Origin: Diacronema lutheri | Taxonomy: Eukaryota > Haptophyta > Pavlovophyceae > Pavlovales > Pavlovaceae | Direction: 5' to 3' | Assembly: GCA_019448385.1 (NCBI GenBank) | Contig: JAGTXO010000022.1 | Span: 193,501 to 257,500, forward strand | Length of the DNA stretch: 64,000 nt | Part shown: positions 9,754-20,260 of the stretch, in pieces | How the letters are laid out: every line of letters begins with the position of its first letter | Numbering within the stretch: the first letter of the stretch is position 1 | Notes under the pieces: generated by a model | The model's input: only the letters and a program-made list of their open reading frames with translations | The model's database searches: none | Told to the model about the DNA's origin: nothing | Program-made: the position numbers and the translations under genes

Positions 9754-10206
9754 ATGCTGCGCCTACTCGCCCGGTCGGCGCTGCGCGCGGCCCGGCTCTC
9801 GCGCATGCTCGCTTCGGGCGCGGTGCCGTCCGTGGGCAAGGTGGGGATATTCGCTCGGCCGGTGCTGCCCGCGGCCCGGCTCTCGCGCACGCTCGCCTCG
9901 GGCGCGGCGCCGCCCAAGGACATGGTGGCGATGCTCGACACGCGCGGCCCGTCGCACGTTAGCCGCGCCGAGCCCCTTCACGAAATGGGCGTTGTCTACG
10001 CGCCGGGCCAGCCGTCGCCGCAGGAGTGCATTGACGCAATCCCCGTCATCCCGGTCGAGGGTCACCTCGCGATCTGCGATGGTGGCGGCGGCGCGCTCGG
10101 GCACCCGATCGAGTACATCCAGCTCAACACGAGGCACCATGACCCCGCGACGTGCAAGTACTGCGGGCTGCGGTTTGTCTCGGTCGGCGGCGGCCATGGC
10201 CATTGA
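9754..10206 (+). CDS. NDUFS6: NADH dehydrogenase iron-sulfur protein 6, mitochondrial complex I subunit
   Basis: 150 residues from ATG at 9754. The C-terminal half is the zf-CHCC domain: ICDGGGGALGHPIEYIQLN and CKYCGLRF supply the Cys-His-Cys-Cys zinc ligands typical of NDUFS6, an accessory subunit at the N/Q-module junction of complex I in the mitochondrial matrix. The N-terminus is an Arg/Ala/Leu/Ser-rich presequence. It appears internally duplicated: ARSALRAARLSRMLASGAVP (from about residue 5) recurs as ARPVLPAARLSRTLASGAAP (from about residue 31), and the DNA repeats as well. The gene is head-to-head with the cyclin gene, so both must share a very compact promoter. Confidence 0.9.
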   Translation: MLRLLARSALRAARLSRMLASGAVPSVGKVGIFARPVLPAARLSRTLASGAAPPKDMVAMLDTRGPSHVSRAEPLHEMGVVYAPGQPSPQECIDAIPVIPVEGHLAICDGGGGALGHPIEYIQLNTRHHDPATCKYCGLRFVSVGGGHGH

Positions 10207-10593
10207 GCGCCCCGACGCGCACGCCCAGACGCGCGCGCCGAGACTCGCGCGCGCCTCGTGCAGACGGCGCGGAGAGCCGTCCGGCTCTGCCGTGCGTCCC
10301 GCTGTGTGCGAGTGTCGGCACGCTCGGCGCGATTGGGCGATGCCCCTGCGATGCGAATCACACTGCATGGCCGCGGCACCGCCAGCCGCCTGGTCGGCCC
10401 ACGTTGTGCACGTTCAGCTCCAGCCTCCTGAAGCGGAACCATGAACGGGGACCAGAAATCGAGAGGAACTGCCTACGCGAATCGGCGTATGAGTCAAATG
10501 CGAACAGTGCGCGAATCGGCGTTTGTCCGCCCCAAAGGGTAGACGGGGCTCGACGCGGACTACGCGGGCTACCACTCCCGCGCCGCTCGCCTC
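10207..10593 (+). other. Spacer between NDUFS6 and the exchanger gene
   Basis: 387 bp. No independent gene is recognised. It must hold the NDUFS6 3' end and the exchanger promoter. The exchanger frame is open upstream to 10543, directly after an acceptor-like tag (10540-10542). A short upstream coding exon, for example starting at the ATG near 10441, is therefore possible but unproven. The 12-mer gcgaatcggcgt occurs twice (near 10479 and 10512). Confidence 0.4.
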
Positions 10594-13500
10594 ATGTCTC
10601 CCGACGTCCTGCAGCTCGGCGTCGAGGAAAAGCTTGAGCTCGTGCGCGCGCTGCTCGCGTCAGTGGACACGACCGTCGGCCTGGAGGAGCACCCTCTCGG
10701 CTACGTGGTCTACCGGGACGGCAATTACGACGCGTCGACGTGCACATCGTTCATCTCGTTCCCCGGGATCAACTTGGTCGACCACGGGCTGCTCGGCGCG
10801 CTCTACTTCGTGGCCCTACTCTACATCTTCCTCGGCATCTTCTTGATGACCGAGCCGTTCCTTGCCGCCATCGAGATGATCGTCTCCGCCAAGGTGACGC
10901 GCACGCGCACGGACGGCGACGGGCGCGTCGTCAGCTACGAGGAGGACTGGTGGAACGCGACGGTCGCCAACATCACAATGCTTGGCGTGGGGACAAGCGC
11001 GCCCGTGCTCGCGCTCGTGATCATCGGCGCGATTGTCACGCTCGACGACGAGCCCGACGAGCTCGGGCCCGCGTCCGTCGTCGGCGCGGGCGCGTTCAAC
11101 TTTTGCCTCATCCTCGCCGCGTGCCTTACCGCGCACCCGGCGGGCGAGGCGAAGAACATTGTGCGACCGGGCGTGTACTTGATCGCGCTCGCCTTCTCAA
11201 TTATCGCCTTCATCTGGCTCTACGTCGTCCTCGCCATCTCGTCGCCCGACGTCGTCGAGATCTGGGAGGCGATCGTGACGCTGCTGCTCTTCGCCGCGCA
11301 CATGCTCGTCTCGTACTGCCAGGACGTCGGCTGGCAATTCGGCGCGCCGCGCCGGGCGTGCGCGCGGCTGCTTGGCGGGCAAAGAGCCGCGTCGCGCGTC
11401 GGCTCGGACGCCTCGGGCGGTGTTGGTGAGGACGGCGGCGGGCGCGCCGGCGATGGGCGCACGCTGGGCGGCGCACACGACGGCGCGCGTGCAGGTGCCG
11501 CAGTGGGCAGTGGGCTTGCGCGGGTGCGGCTCGCGACGGCGCAGCGCTCGCACCCGCACTTTGTGCACCACGTGGAGGACGAGCCCGAGTGGCTGTTGAT
11601 GGAGGAGCTTGCGCAACTCCGCGACGCGCGCGAGCACAAGGTGCTGACCGCGTCGCTCTTCGACGTCGAGGTCAAGGCGGGCGCCGCGTCGCACATCCAC
11701 GCCTTCGACATGCGCTCGGCCGTCTCGGGGATCACGGGTGGGCGGCGTCTCAACGTGCACGCCGAACCCACGGGACGGCAGGTGCCCGCCTCGCCCGTCC
11801 GCCTCTTTCGCCCGTCCGCCGGGACGCGTGCCTCGCGGTTCCACCGCGAGTCGGACGGAGGCGAAGGCGACGATGGCGGCGGCTTTGCGCGCAGCCCGGC
11901 GCTTGGCGACGGCGGCGGCGTGCGGCGCAAGCGCTCGGTGACGGCGATGGCGGCGATGGCGGCCGGCCATCGCCCCGCGCTGCTGCACGCCGCGGCTGCC
12001 GGTGCGCGCGCCGATCATCTCGACGGTGAGCGCGCGCCCGAGCTCGGCACGGCAGACATGCATTTGCCCCTCGACCCGGCGTACGTCCGCTCGCGCGCGC
12101 CGTCCGTCGAGAGCGGCAGCCTGGGGGGCGGGCGCATACGCTCGCGCGCGACGACGACGGCGCTCTCCACGACGGGCAGCCTCGCGCGCCGCCCCTCCGG
12201 CGCGTTCGCGAGCGGCGGCGCGCCGTCCGGCGCGCAGCCGCAGTCCGGCGCGCAGCCGCAGTCCGGCGCGCAGCCGCAGTCCGGCGCGCAGCCAGTGCTC
12301 GAGGTGCCGTCGGTCAAAATCTCGCGCGGCCGCTCAAAAGGTGGCGGCAGCGGCAGCGGAGCAAGCGACCGGCTCTCGCGCGGGCCGCTCGTGACGGGCG
12401 CGAGCGATCGTACCGATGGCGGCTGTGGAGGCGGCAGCGACGCGGACGCATCGTCGCGCCGCCCTGCGTCGCGGCCGTCGCCGGCACGCGGGCCCACCGC
12501 CGAGGCGGCGGCGGGGTTGCACGCGCGCGTTGACGCCGACGTGCTCGTCGAGCTGCTCCCCGCGCTGCTCGTGTTTGACGAGGAGGCGGTGCTGTGCGTC
12601 GCGTCGGCGGGCGTAATTACGCTCGACGTCTCGCGTGCGCCGCTCGACGCGGACGGCGAGGAGAGCGATGGCGGCGGCGGGGAGGGCCCGTCGGCTGAGC
12701 TGCGCGCGACCGTCAGCGTCGGCGCCGACGGCGCGGGCGCGCCCGCGCGCGAGGGCGTGCACTTTCGGCTCCTGACGCGCGAGCTGACGGTGGGCGCGGG
12801 CGGCGAGGTCGACGGCGTGCAGGTCGAGCTGCTCACGCCGGGGCTCAAGCAGCAGACGGAGGAGCTCACGTTCACGCTGCAGCTGAGCACCACCACCGCG
12901 CCCGCCGCGCCCGCCGCCGACGGCGAGCGCGAAGGAGCGTCGCTTTCGATCGCGCCGGCGGATTCGCGCGCGCGCGCGCTCTCGGCGGTGCAGGTGACGA
13001 TCGTGGACGACACGACGTTCAACGAGCGGCTGGCGCGCGTGACGGGTCGGCTGCGCTCGGAGCTGTCGAAGCGGCTGTACGCCAACGAGGCGTGGGCCGA
13101 CCGCTTCCGCGAGGCGCTCACACTTTCGGGCGGGTACGACGAGCTGACGGGCACGGAGCTCCAACCGTCAGTAATTGATGGCGTCGCGTTTTTTGCGTGC
13201 CTCTTTTGGAAGGCGCGGCGCTCCGCCGCTCCGGTCGCTGCGCGTGCGCGGCGAGCCCCGCGCGAGGCGCTGCCCTCAGCTCGGTGCCTTCCCAAAGCGC
13301 ACGCCCCCCCCCCCCCCCCCCCCCCCCTCTTCGTGCGAGGCGCTACCCTCAGCTCGGTGCCTTCCCCGAGCGCACGCCCCCCCCCCCCCCCCCTCCCCTT
13401 CGTGCGAGGCGCTGCCCTCAGCTCGGTGCCTTGCCGGGCGCACGCCTCCCCCCCCCCCCCCCCCCTCTTCGCGCGAGGCGCGCGCGCGCGCGCGTCCTGA

Positions 13501-14111
13501 CGCCATCCGGCGCGCGCCACACCCGTCTCGCGCGCCCATGCGCTCTGCAGGTCCAGTTCGCCTTCATCCCGCCGGCCAAGTGGAAGGGCGGGCAATTGGC
13601 CTTCTGGACTTGTGTCGGCTTCGTCTGCTTTTGGACCGCCATCCTCGGCGAGGTTGCCAAGCTCTTCGGCTGCTCGGTCGGGCTGACGGACGCGCAGACG
13701 GCGCTCGCGTTCGTCTCGGCCGGCACGTCGCTCCCCGGGCTCTTCGTCAGCCGGCTCGCGATCCTGCACGACGACAACGCGCAATCGGCGCTTGAGAACA
13801 TGTGCGGCTCCAACTCGGTCAACGTCTTCGTCGGCCTCGGCGTGCCCTGGCTCATCAGCGCGATCTACCACGCCGCCGCGCCGCGCGGCAAGGGCGAGTA
13901 TCGCGTGCCTGCCGGTAGCCTCAGCTTCTCGGTCGCGCTCTACTGCGGCGTGGCCGTGCTGTGTGCGCTCTTCCAGCTCTACCGCCGCTTTGGCGTTGGC
14001 GCCGACTTTGGCGGCGGCAGCAAGGCGCAGTCGTTTGCGAGCGCCGCTGCGCTCGTCGCCGTGTGGGTGGCGTACACGAGTGTCGCGTGCAGCACAGCCG
14101 TTTCGCTGTAG
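10594..14111 (+). CDS. NCX-type Na+/Ca2+ exchanger with Calx-beta domain, 2 exons
   Basis: Exons 10594-13212 and 13551-14111 give 1059 residues; the intron uses a GC donor (aag|gcgcgg) and tgcag acceptor. The order of parts is that of NCX/SLC8 antiporters, which extrude Ca2+ against Na+ across a membrane. First come N-terminal transmembrane helices with the alpha-1 repeat ([20 protein letters not shown] ... [11 protein letters not shown], about residues 125-180). A very long cytosolic loop follows, with a Calx-beta-like domain near residues 640-815 ending [15 protein letters not shown]. Then come [14 protein letters not shown] at the splice, the alpha-2 repeat ([14 protein letters not shown] ... 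[17 protein letters not shown]) and terminal helices. The loop carries four 6-residue QSGAQP-type repeats and much low-complexity sequence. Plasma membrane versus organelle location cannot be decided. Its stop lies directly beside a decayed ankyrin repeat copy. Confidence 0.9.
12225..12294 (+). repeat. 18-bp coding repeat, four copies
   Basis: Four near-exact tandem copies of cagtccggcgcgcagccg encode QSGAQP repeats in the cytosolic loop of the Na+/Ca2+ exchanger. Confidence 0.85.
13266..13470 (+). repeat. Three-copy intron repeat with long poly-C tracts
   Basis: Inside the exchanger intron (13213-13550), three copies of a roughly 70-bp unit (containing ccctcagctcggtgcctt) each end in a poly-C run: 24 C at 13304-13327, 17 C at 13377-13393 and about 18 C at 13448-13465. 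Confidence 0.85.
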
Positions 14112-15035
14112 CCTGCTGCGATCCCAGCCACCGTGCTCTCGTACCAAATGCAGCACCTCGAGGTGGCCACCCTCAGCGGCTGCAGCCAAGCACGTGCTGC
14201 TGTCCCACTCGCAGCCGTGCTCGCGTGCCCACTGCAGCAACTCGAGGTGGCCACCCGCAGCTGCATAGGAGCACGTGCGGCTGGTCCATTCGCAGCCGTG
14301 CTCCCGCGCCCACTGCAGCACCTCGAGGTGGCCATTCATAGCTGCAGCGGAGCACGTGTTGCTGTCCCACTCGCAGCCGTGCTCTCGCGCCCACTGCAGC
14401 ACCTCGAGGTGGCCATTCTCAGCAGCAGCGGAGCACGTGTAAATGTTCCACTTGCAGCCGTGCTCTCGCGCCCACTGCAGCACCTCGAGGTGGCCACCCA
14501 TCGCTGCATAGGAGCACGTGAAGCTGGTCAACTCGCAGCCGTGCTCGCGTGCCCACTGCAGCACCTCGAGGTGGCCATTCTCAGCTGCAGCCAAGCACGT
14601 GCAGCTGTCCCACTCGCAGCCGTGCTCTCGCGCCCACTGCAGTACCTCCAGGTGGCCACCCGCAGCTGCTCCAGAGCACGTGTTGCTGTCCCACTTGCAG
14701 CCACGCTCGCGCAGCCACGTGATCGAGCCGACGCACCCAGCCCTCGCCGCCAGCGCGCACAGCTTGATCTGCTCCCGCGCGGGAAACGCGGCCGAGCGGA
14801 AGCCGGGAAGATCCCACGCCCAAGCGGCGAGCGCGCGCGAGCGCAGCATTGCAGAGCGCTGCGTGCGCGTCGGTGCGGGAATCGCGTGCGCAAAGGCGCG
14901 GCACGACGCGCGCATGCACAGCGCGTCGTCCGGCCCGATGAGCGTGCCGACGCGCGCGAGCACGTCGGCGGGCAGCCGCATGCGTATGTCCGCGCGCTCG
15001 GCGCGCGCGCGCGCCGTCGCGCGCCTCGTCAGCAT
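14112..15035 (-). pseudogene. F-box/ankyrin-repeat gene, inverted copy A1, 3'-truncated
   Basis: Starts at ATG 15035 (MLTRRATARARAERADI), the same start as the right-hand array copies. An F-box-like stretch follows (MRLPADVLARVGTLIG ... CMRASCRAFAHAI), then about eight 27-residue ankyrin-type repeats (GHLEVLQWAREHGCEWD). The last repeat breaks off near 14115-14130, and the normal C-terminal cap (AEDCFEEAL ... LALQQLP) is missing. The frame stays open antisense through the exchanger exons to 12015, which is not believable coding. The break coincides with the exchanger stop at 14109-14111, so this is a truncated member. F-box proteins with repeats usually select substrates for SCF ubiquitin ligases; for this family that is only a guess. 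Confidence 0.7.
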
Positions 15036-15164
15036 CAGCGGGCAGACGCGCGTTCGGCCAGCGGAGCAGTGGCACGCGCTGCGAGGTTGACTCGACGACC
15101 GCCGCCCTTTTGTGACGCGCGCTCATCGTCAAGCGTGAAGCCCCGGGGCGGCCCGGACATTGTA

Positions 15165-16325
15165 CACAGGATGGAAAGTGCCGGACTCTCGGTTCTCAGT
15201 TGTGCGCCCGATCCCGGCCGTCGTCAACGGCGGGCAACGGCGTCGCGCAAGACCACGTCGCAAATCTTATCCATAACTCCGCACTCGACCTGCTCGCCTC
15301 GCTCGCTCGCGGCTTTGCTGTCACGTTCGCCCCGCTCGAGGATGCGGATATCTTTGGCTTTCTGCTCGCCGGCCTGCCGCCGGCCGGGCGCGCGGCTCTG
15401 CGGCGTCGGCGCGTGCCCACCGTCGATCTGGTCGTCGTGCTCAACGGTGCGGGCTCGGCGCCTTAGCTCGTACAGACGCTGTGCGAATGTAAGTCGCCGT
15501 CAGGCTGATCGACCAAGGCGACTTTGGCCGCGCGGGCAGGCAACCCACGTCCTCCAGCCTAGCCAACTTTCGCGACCAGAGCATCCTTGCCGAGCTCGCG
15601 CAAAAGCACCCACAGAGCCGCGCGCCGATTCGCGCCGACTACATCGCAGACCAGACCATCGACCGGATCACGATCGACGAAGCCAAGCTCGTGCAGGTGC
15701 TGCGCAAGCTCGACCCACACGTCGCGCCAGGCTTCGACGGTTGGAACGACGCAATGCCCCGGGCGCTGAGCTTCACCGACTCATTTGCAAGCCCAGTAGC
15801 CAAGAAGGTCGTCATCTCGCTCGAGAGCTTTTCGTCAACACCGTGAAGCGCGGCGTGATCGTCGCCGCGCTCGCCGCAAGCGACAATCCGCCACGCGTCC
15901 GCGCGCTCGCGCGCCTCGCCGTTACTGTGCTCACCCCCGCGAGCCCCATCGTCTTTGGTCTGGGGCGAGGACGCACGATTGCGCCCTGCGCATGCGTGCA
16001 GGGCGTACAGCAGGGGCCGGTCGAGGGCATGCCTTTCTTCTGCGCCGCGCTGCACAGCGCCTTCGCCCCGAGCCATTTGCCGCAGTCCGTGCGCATTGTC
16101 GCTTTCGCGGATGACGTGTCCATCGTGGGCGAGCCGACCGAGGTACATGCCGTCGTGGGCCCGCTCGGCGACGCGCTCCGCAGCAGGCTTCATCTCGATC
16201 TTCAGCCGCACAAGTCCAAGTGGGCCTCGCACCCGGATGCCGACGCGACAATGCGCGCGATTGCCTCCGCCTTCCCACGCGGCGAGGTGCCTGAAGAGGT
16301 GCTCCGCGCGGAGGCGGCTGCCCCC
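15165..16325 (+). mobile_element. Reverse-transcriptase fragment RT1, decayed
   Basis: Several frames together resemble a non-LTR-type reverse transcriptase. Near 15600-15790 is a finger-region block with KLDPHVAPGFDGWNDAM. At 15965-16205 are the QQG block (GVQQGPVEGMPFFCAAL), the catalytic-loop block IVAFADDVSIVG (a YxDD-type motif with Phe-Ala) and HLDLQPHKSKW. The blocks lie in different frames with stops between (for example after 15843), and the first catalytic Asp motif is not seen. It is a dead relic. Orientation is antisense to the flanking A1 and C1 sequences, as in every right-hand unit. Confidence 0.7.
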
Positions 16326-19300
16326 GTAGTCGATGCCGTGGAGGACCATGTCGGGCAGGTGGCGGTCGAGCGCGGCGGGGTAGCCGACGCGCGCCCGCCA
16401 CGTTGCGGCGCAGCAGCTGCTCGCACAGCTCGCGCACGCGCGCGTTTCGCTGCATCTCGGGCAGCGCGACGAGCGCCTCGTCGCGCTCGACTGCCGCGCG
16501 GACGACGTCGCGGAGCAGCCCCTCCACGACGCGCGATGGGTGCATCAGGCACGCGGTGGACACCTGCGTCGCCTCCTTCTCGAGGATTTTCGTGAGGCCC
16601 ACCGCGCAGACGGGCTGGACGCCCTCGGCCATCTCGCCGACGCGCGCGCGGCGTCGCCGCCTTGGTCTGCGCGGCGGCTTGCTCGGCGGGCTTGCCTCGG
16701 GGCGCTGCACCGTAGTACGTGCTCTTGTCCGTGTGCCAGCCGATGGCCGAGAAGCTCGCGCCGACGGTTTTCTTGTCCATCGTGGTCGACGTGTGCACGC
16801 TGGTCGACAGGCCGCCCGACGCCGCGCCGGCGGCCTGCGCGCTCGCCACCGCAGCCTCGTCGCGCACCACCTTGTTGATGACGCGGTACGCCTGTGTCGT
16901 GAGCCTGTGCACGGCCGTCACGAGGCGCCGCAGCTCCTTCCGCGCACCGGGCTACGCCGTCACCGCCTGCGGCCCCACGTTGAGCGTAGAACGCTTGACC
17001 ACGAAGCCCGGGAGCACGCTGCCGCGCGTGCGCGCCGTCGCGCCGCCGGCGGCGCGCGCGCTCGGCGCAGCGGGCTCGTCCACGCGCGCGCTCTCGACGC
17101 CGCGCGCGCGAGGCGCGCGAGGCGCGAGCGCGCCCGCGGCGTCACGCGCGCCCGCGGCGGCACCCGCCGCGCCGCGCATGCCCGCGGCGCCCGGCACGCC
17201 GTGCGCGCGCAGCGATGCCGACGCCAACGCCGACGCCGCGCCCGCGCCGCCGCTGCCGCTGCCCGATCCACCCGCGCGCCGCTCCTGCTCGTCGCGCGCC
17301 GCGCGGAACTGGGCGACAAGGCCCTTGTCGATGTTGCCCTCGGGCTCCCACGTGTCGGCGCTCTCGTCGTAGCCCAGCCACCTGATCCGGAACAGGGACG
17401 TGCCTTTCTTGCCCGCCTTGCGGCGTTCGCCAGAAGTTCGACCTCGTACGTGCCCGCCTCCTCGTCGACGCTCGCGCCCGCCGCGCTCACGCCCGTGTCC
17501 GGCCACCCAGCGACCGTGCCGCCCAGCCTCTCGGCGGCCGCAGCTGCCGCTTGCGCTGGGCGGCCGCGGCGCCTCGCGCGACCAGCGCGGGCAGCATCCC
17601 CGCGCCGCCCGCGAGGCCGTGCGCGCCGACGCTGGCGGTCATCAGCGCGTCGAGGCACGCGAACGTCGCGAGCGCCCGCGCGCCATCGTCGCCGCCGCGC
17701 GGCTGCGAGCGCACGACGGGCGATGGCTGCGGCTTCCCCTCGGCCGCGAGCAGCGGCCAGATCGCACCGGCCAGCGCGACGGCATGCGCGCCGACCGCGA
17801 CGGCCACGTCCGCGTCGAGCGGCGCAAAGTCGTAGCGCACGAGCGCGGCCGGGCGCGAGTCGTCCGTCGACCGGTCAACGACGAGCAGCCCCACCGGGCG
17901 CGGCGGCTCGCCGGACGGCGCGGCGACGGGCATGCAGGGGAGCACGACGAGCAGGCGCGGCGTGCCGCCGAGCAGCGCGCGCCCGGCATCCGCCCCGTCG
18001 GCTCCGCCGCGCGCGGCCGCGGCGAGCAGCTCGGCCGCGCGCGTCGGGCCCAGCGCCGTGCGCGCGTCCTTGCGCGCGCGTGCGCGCGCCGTGTACGCGG
18101 CGCAGGCGTCGTCGAGCACCGCCGCGCCGGGCGCGGTGCCAGTCGTCGCCCACGCGCGCAGCGCGTCGCGCACCCGCGTGACGATCGCCTGGTCGACTTC
18201 AGCCTCGCCGGCAGCGTGCGCCGGCGCACACGCCGGCGGTGCGGCGGCAGGCGCGCGCGCGGGCGCGCCGTCGGCGCCGCCGTCGGCGCGCCGCCACGCG
18301 AGCTTCGCCTCGATCTGCTGCCGGACGGCGTGGCAGTGCCGGTCGATGCCGCGCGCGTCGTCGAGCGCGGCCAGCGCGTCCTCAGCGGCGGGACGGTCGC
18401 TCGCGTCCGCGACGGCCTGCACGCAGAGCAGCGCGGCCGCACGCGCGTTGCACGCGCTCTGCGGCTCGGGCGCGAGCGCGAGCTCGAGCTCGAGCGGCGG
18501 CGCGCCTCGCGCCGCGGCGATCGCGCCCGTCAGCACGTCCAACCGCTGCACCAGCGCCCCGTGCGCGTCGCGCGGCGCGCTCGACGACGACGCGCGCGAG
18601 CGCGTCGCCGCGAGCCCGAGCGCGCGCGCTGGCGCGTCCGTCGGCGTGTGCAGCACGAGAAGCGCCGCGCCCGCCAAAGCTCGCGTTGCGCGTGACGAGC
18701 GCGAAGATGCGCGTCGCGTCGTGCGCGCCCACCGACGCCCAGATCGCAGCGCGATCGGCGTCCGTCTGCGCGTCGCACAGGTCGCGCACGTCGTCCGGCG
18801 CGAGCAGCGCGCCGCCGCCGGCGGAGCGCGCGACGATCGCCCGCGCCTCCGCCACGAACACGGCCTGCGGCAGGTCGGCGTGGCGCGCGTCGACGATGGC
18901 GCGCGTCGCGTGCACGCCGAGCTCCACGCCGCGGTAGAAGGCGCGCGCGTTGGCCGCGCGCGCGTGCGCCGACCGGCCGTGCGCGTTGCGCCTCGCGCGC
19001 GCCTGCTTGCTCGTGCGCGCGAGGCCGTCGCGTGGCGGTGGCGGCAGCGTGGCAAGGAATCGCGCGGCGGGCGGCGGCGCGCGCACGCCGCGCTGCCGCC
19101 GTGCGATGGCCGCGAGCCGCCGGCCCGCCGCGCTGCCGCTTGCGCCGACGTGCTGCCGGCGGCTGAGCGCGGCCGGTGGCGACGGCGGCGGCGCGGTGGC
19201 AGGCGGCGGCACGGCGGGCGGCGGCGCGGCGTCGGGCAGGTTGCGCGTGGAGATGGCGGCGCGCTGCCTGTGCGCACGGCTGCGCGCGGCGCACACGCCA

Positions 19301-20010
19301 GCGCGACCGCGCGCGCCGCGCAAGCCGGCGGCGGCGCGTTGGTCGACGGCGCGCCGCGCACGCACGGCGCGCGGCTGCGCGGCGTCGCGGCGCCAGCGGC
19401 GCCCGCCACGCCCGTCACGGCTTTCACTGCCACGCTCGTCGCGTCGTTCGCGTGCGGGGCGTTCGCGTTCGTTGCGCTCCTCGCCGTCGAAATCGCCTCC
19501 CACACGGCGGCGCGCGCTCGCGCGGCGCGGCGTGGGATGGCGGGCGCAGCGCGCGGCGTTCAAAACGGGCGCTCAGCCGCCACGCGCGCGGCGCACCGTG
19601 GCGGCGGCGAGGCGGCGGCGCGCGCAGGCGAAGGGCCGTGCCCGGCGTGGAAGGCGCGGCTGCCGCGTGCGGCGTCGGCGCCTGCAGCAGCTGCACGTGC
19701 GGCAAGTGCGCGTGCGGCGGCCGTCGGATGGCCGTGCGTGCGCGCGCGCGGAGTGGATGGCGGCGTGGTCGGTTGCGCGGTCGAGCCGCTGCTCGCTGCC
19801 GGCGGTGATGCGCAGGGCGGCGGGGCGCGGTGCAAATGCGGCTGCGCGCCCTATTTTAATGCCGACGAGCAACGTCGGGGCTTTGAAAGACGGAAACCCA
19901 GGTTTGGCCCGGTTTCCTTGTTAACGGATTTGAAATGCATGGGCATCGAGTATGGGCACGCAAAGGCGCAGCAGCAGCAACCTGGACAGCTCGCATCTGG
20001 CCGCCTCCAA
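16326..20010 (-). pseudogene. Chromodomain-containing C sequence, inverted copy C1
   Basis: Reading the minus strand from about 20010. Next to the start is a remnant of the F-box/ankyrin 3' end (gatgcggaggattgcttgga, about 20011-20030) fused to the C upstream region. An Arg/Ala-rich N-terminus follows, then FYRGVELGVHATRAIVDARH (about 18940-18870) and a long unrecognised region with LLVVLPCMPVAAPSGEPP. A chromodomain follows (YEVELL then, one frame back, GTSLFRIRWLGYDESADTWE, about 17440-17320), and then a C-terminal block (MAEGVQPVCAVGLTKILE, DRHLPDMVLHGIDY). Frames change at least twice (near 18670 and in the chromodomain), so no single protein is made. In this copy the C-terminal block reads through CEQLL, where array copies have a stop. 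It joins RT1 at about 16325. Confidence 0.65.
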
Positions 20011-20121
20011 GCAATCCTCCGCATCCCCGAAGGACGGCCGTTTGTATTCACAAAGGGGGTGACAACTGATCGTCTGCCCTCGTCACGCCACATTCACAAC
20101 CAACAAGCTGCACATCGGTTT

Positions 20122-20152
20122 CACGCACGCACACGCACGCGCACACACACAC
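20122..20152. repeat. CA/CG dinucleotide-rich microsatellite
   Basis: Run of cacgcacgcacacgcacgcg followed by cacacaca, just beyond the DUR3 stop codon (3' side). Confidence 0.7.
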
Positions 20153-20260
20153 ATTCAGCGCGCTCGGCGATGCCGGCATACGAGGCGCACGTCAGAGCAC
20201 GCAGCATGAACTTCTTGACCTTCCGGCGCGCGTGCGCGCGCTGCGAAGCGCTGCAGAGCG

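Noticed and set aside
12015-15035. 1006-residue minus-strand frame running from the ankyrin copy through the exchanger gene
   Set aside because: Only the first part (15035 to about 14115) is ankyrin-like; the rest is antisense of conserved exchanger exons, open because stops are rare at this GC.
15165-16325. Functional retrotransposon at RT1
   Set aside because: Motif blocks are in different frames with stops, the first catalytic Asp motif is not visible, and no terminal repeats or target-site duplications were found.
16403-18695. Plus-strand long frames over the inverted C1 copy
   Set aside because: Antisense of the C sequence; the chromodomain and the blocks shared with C2-C4 read on the minus strand.
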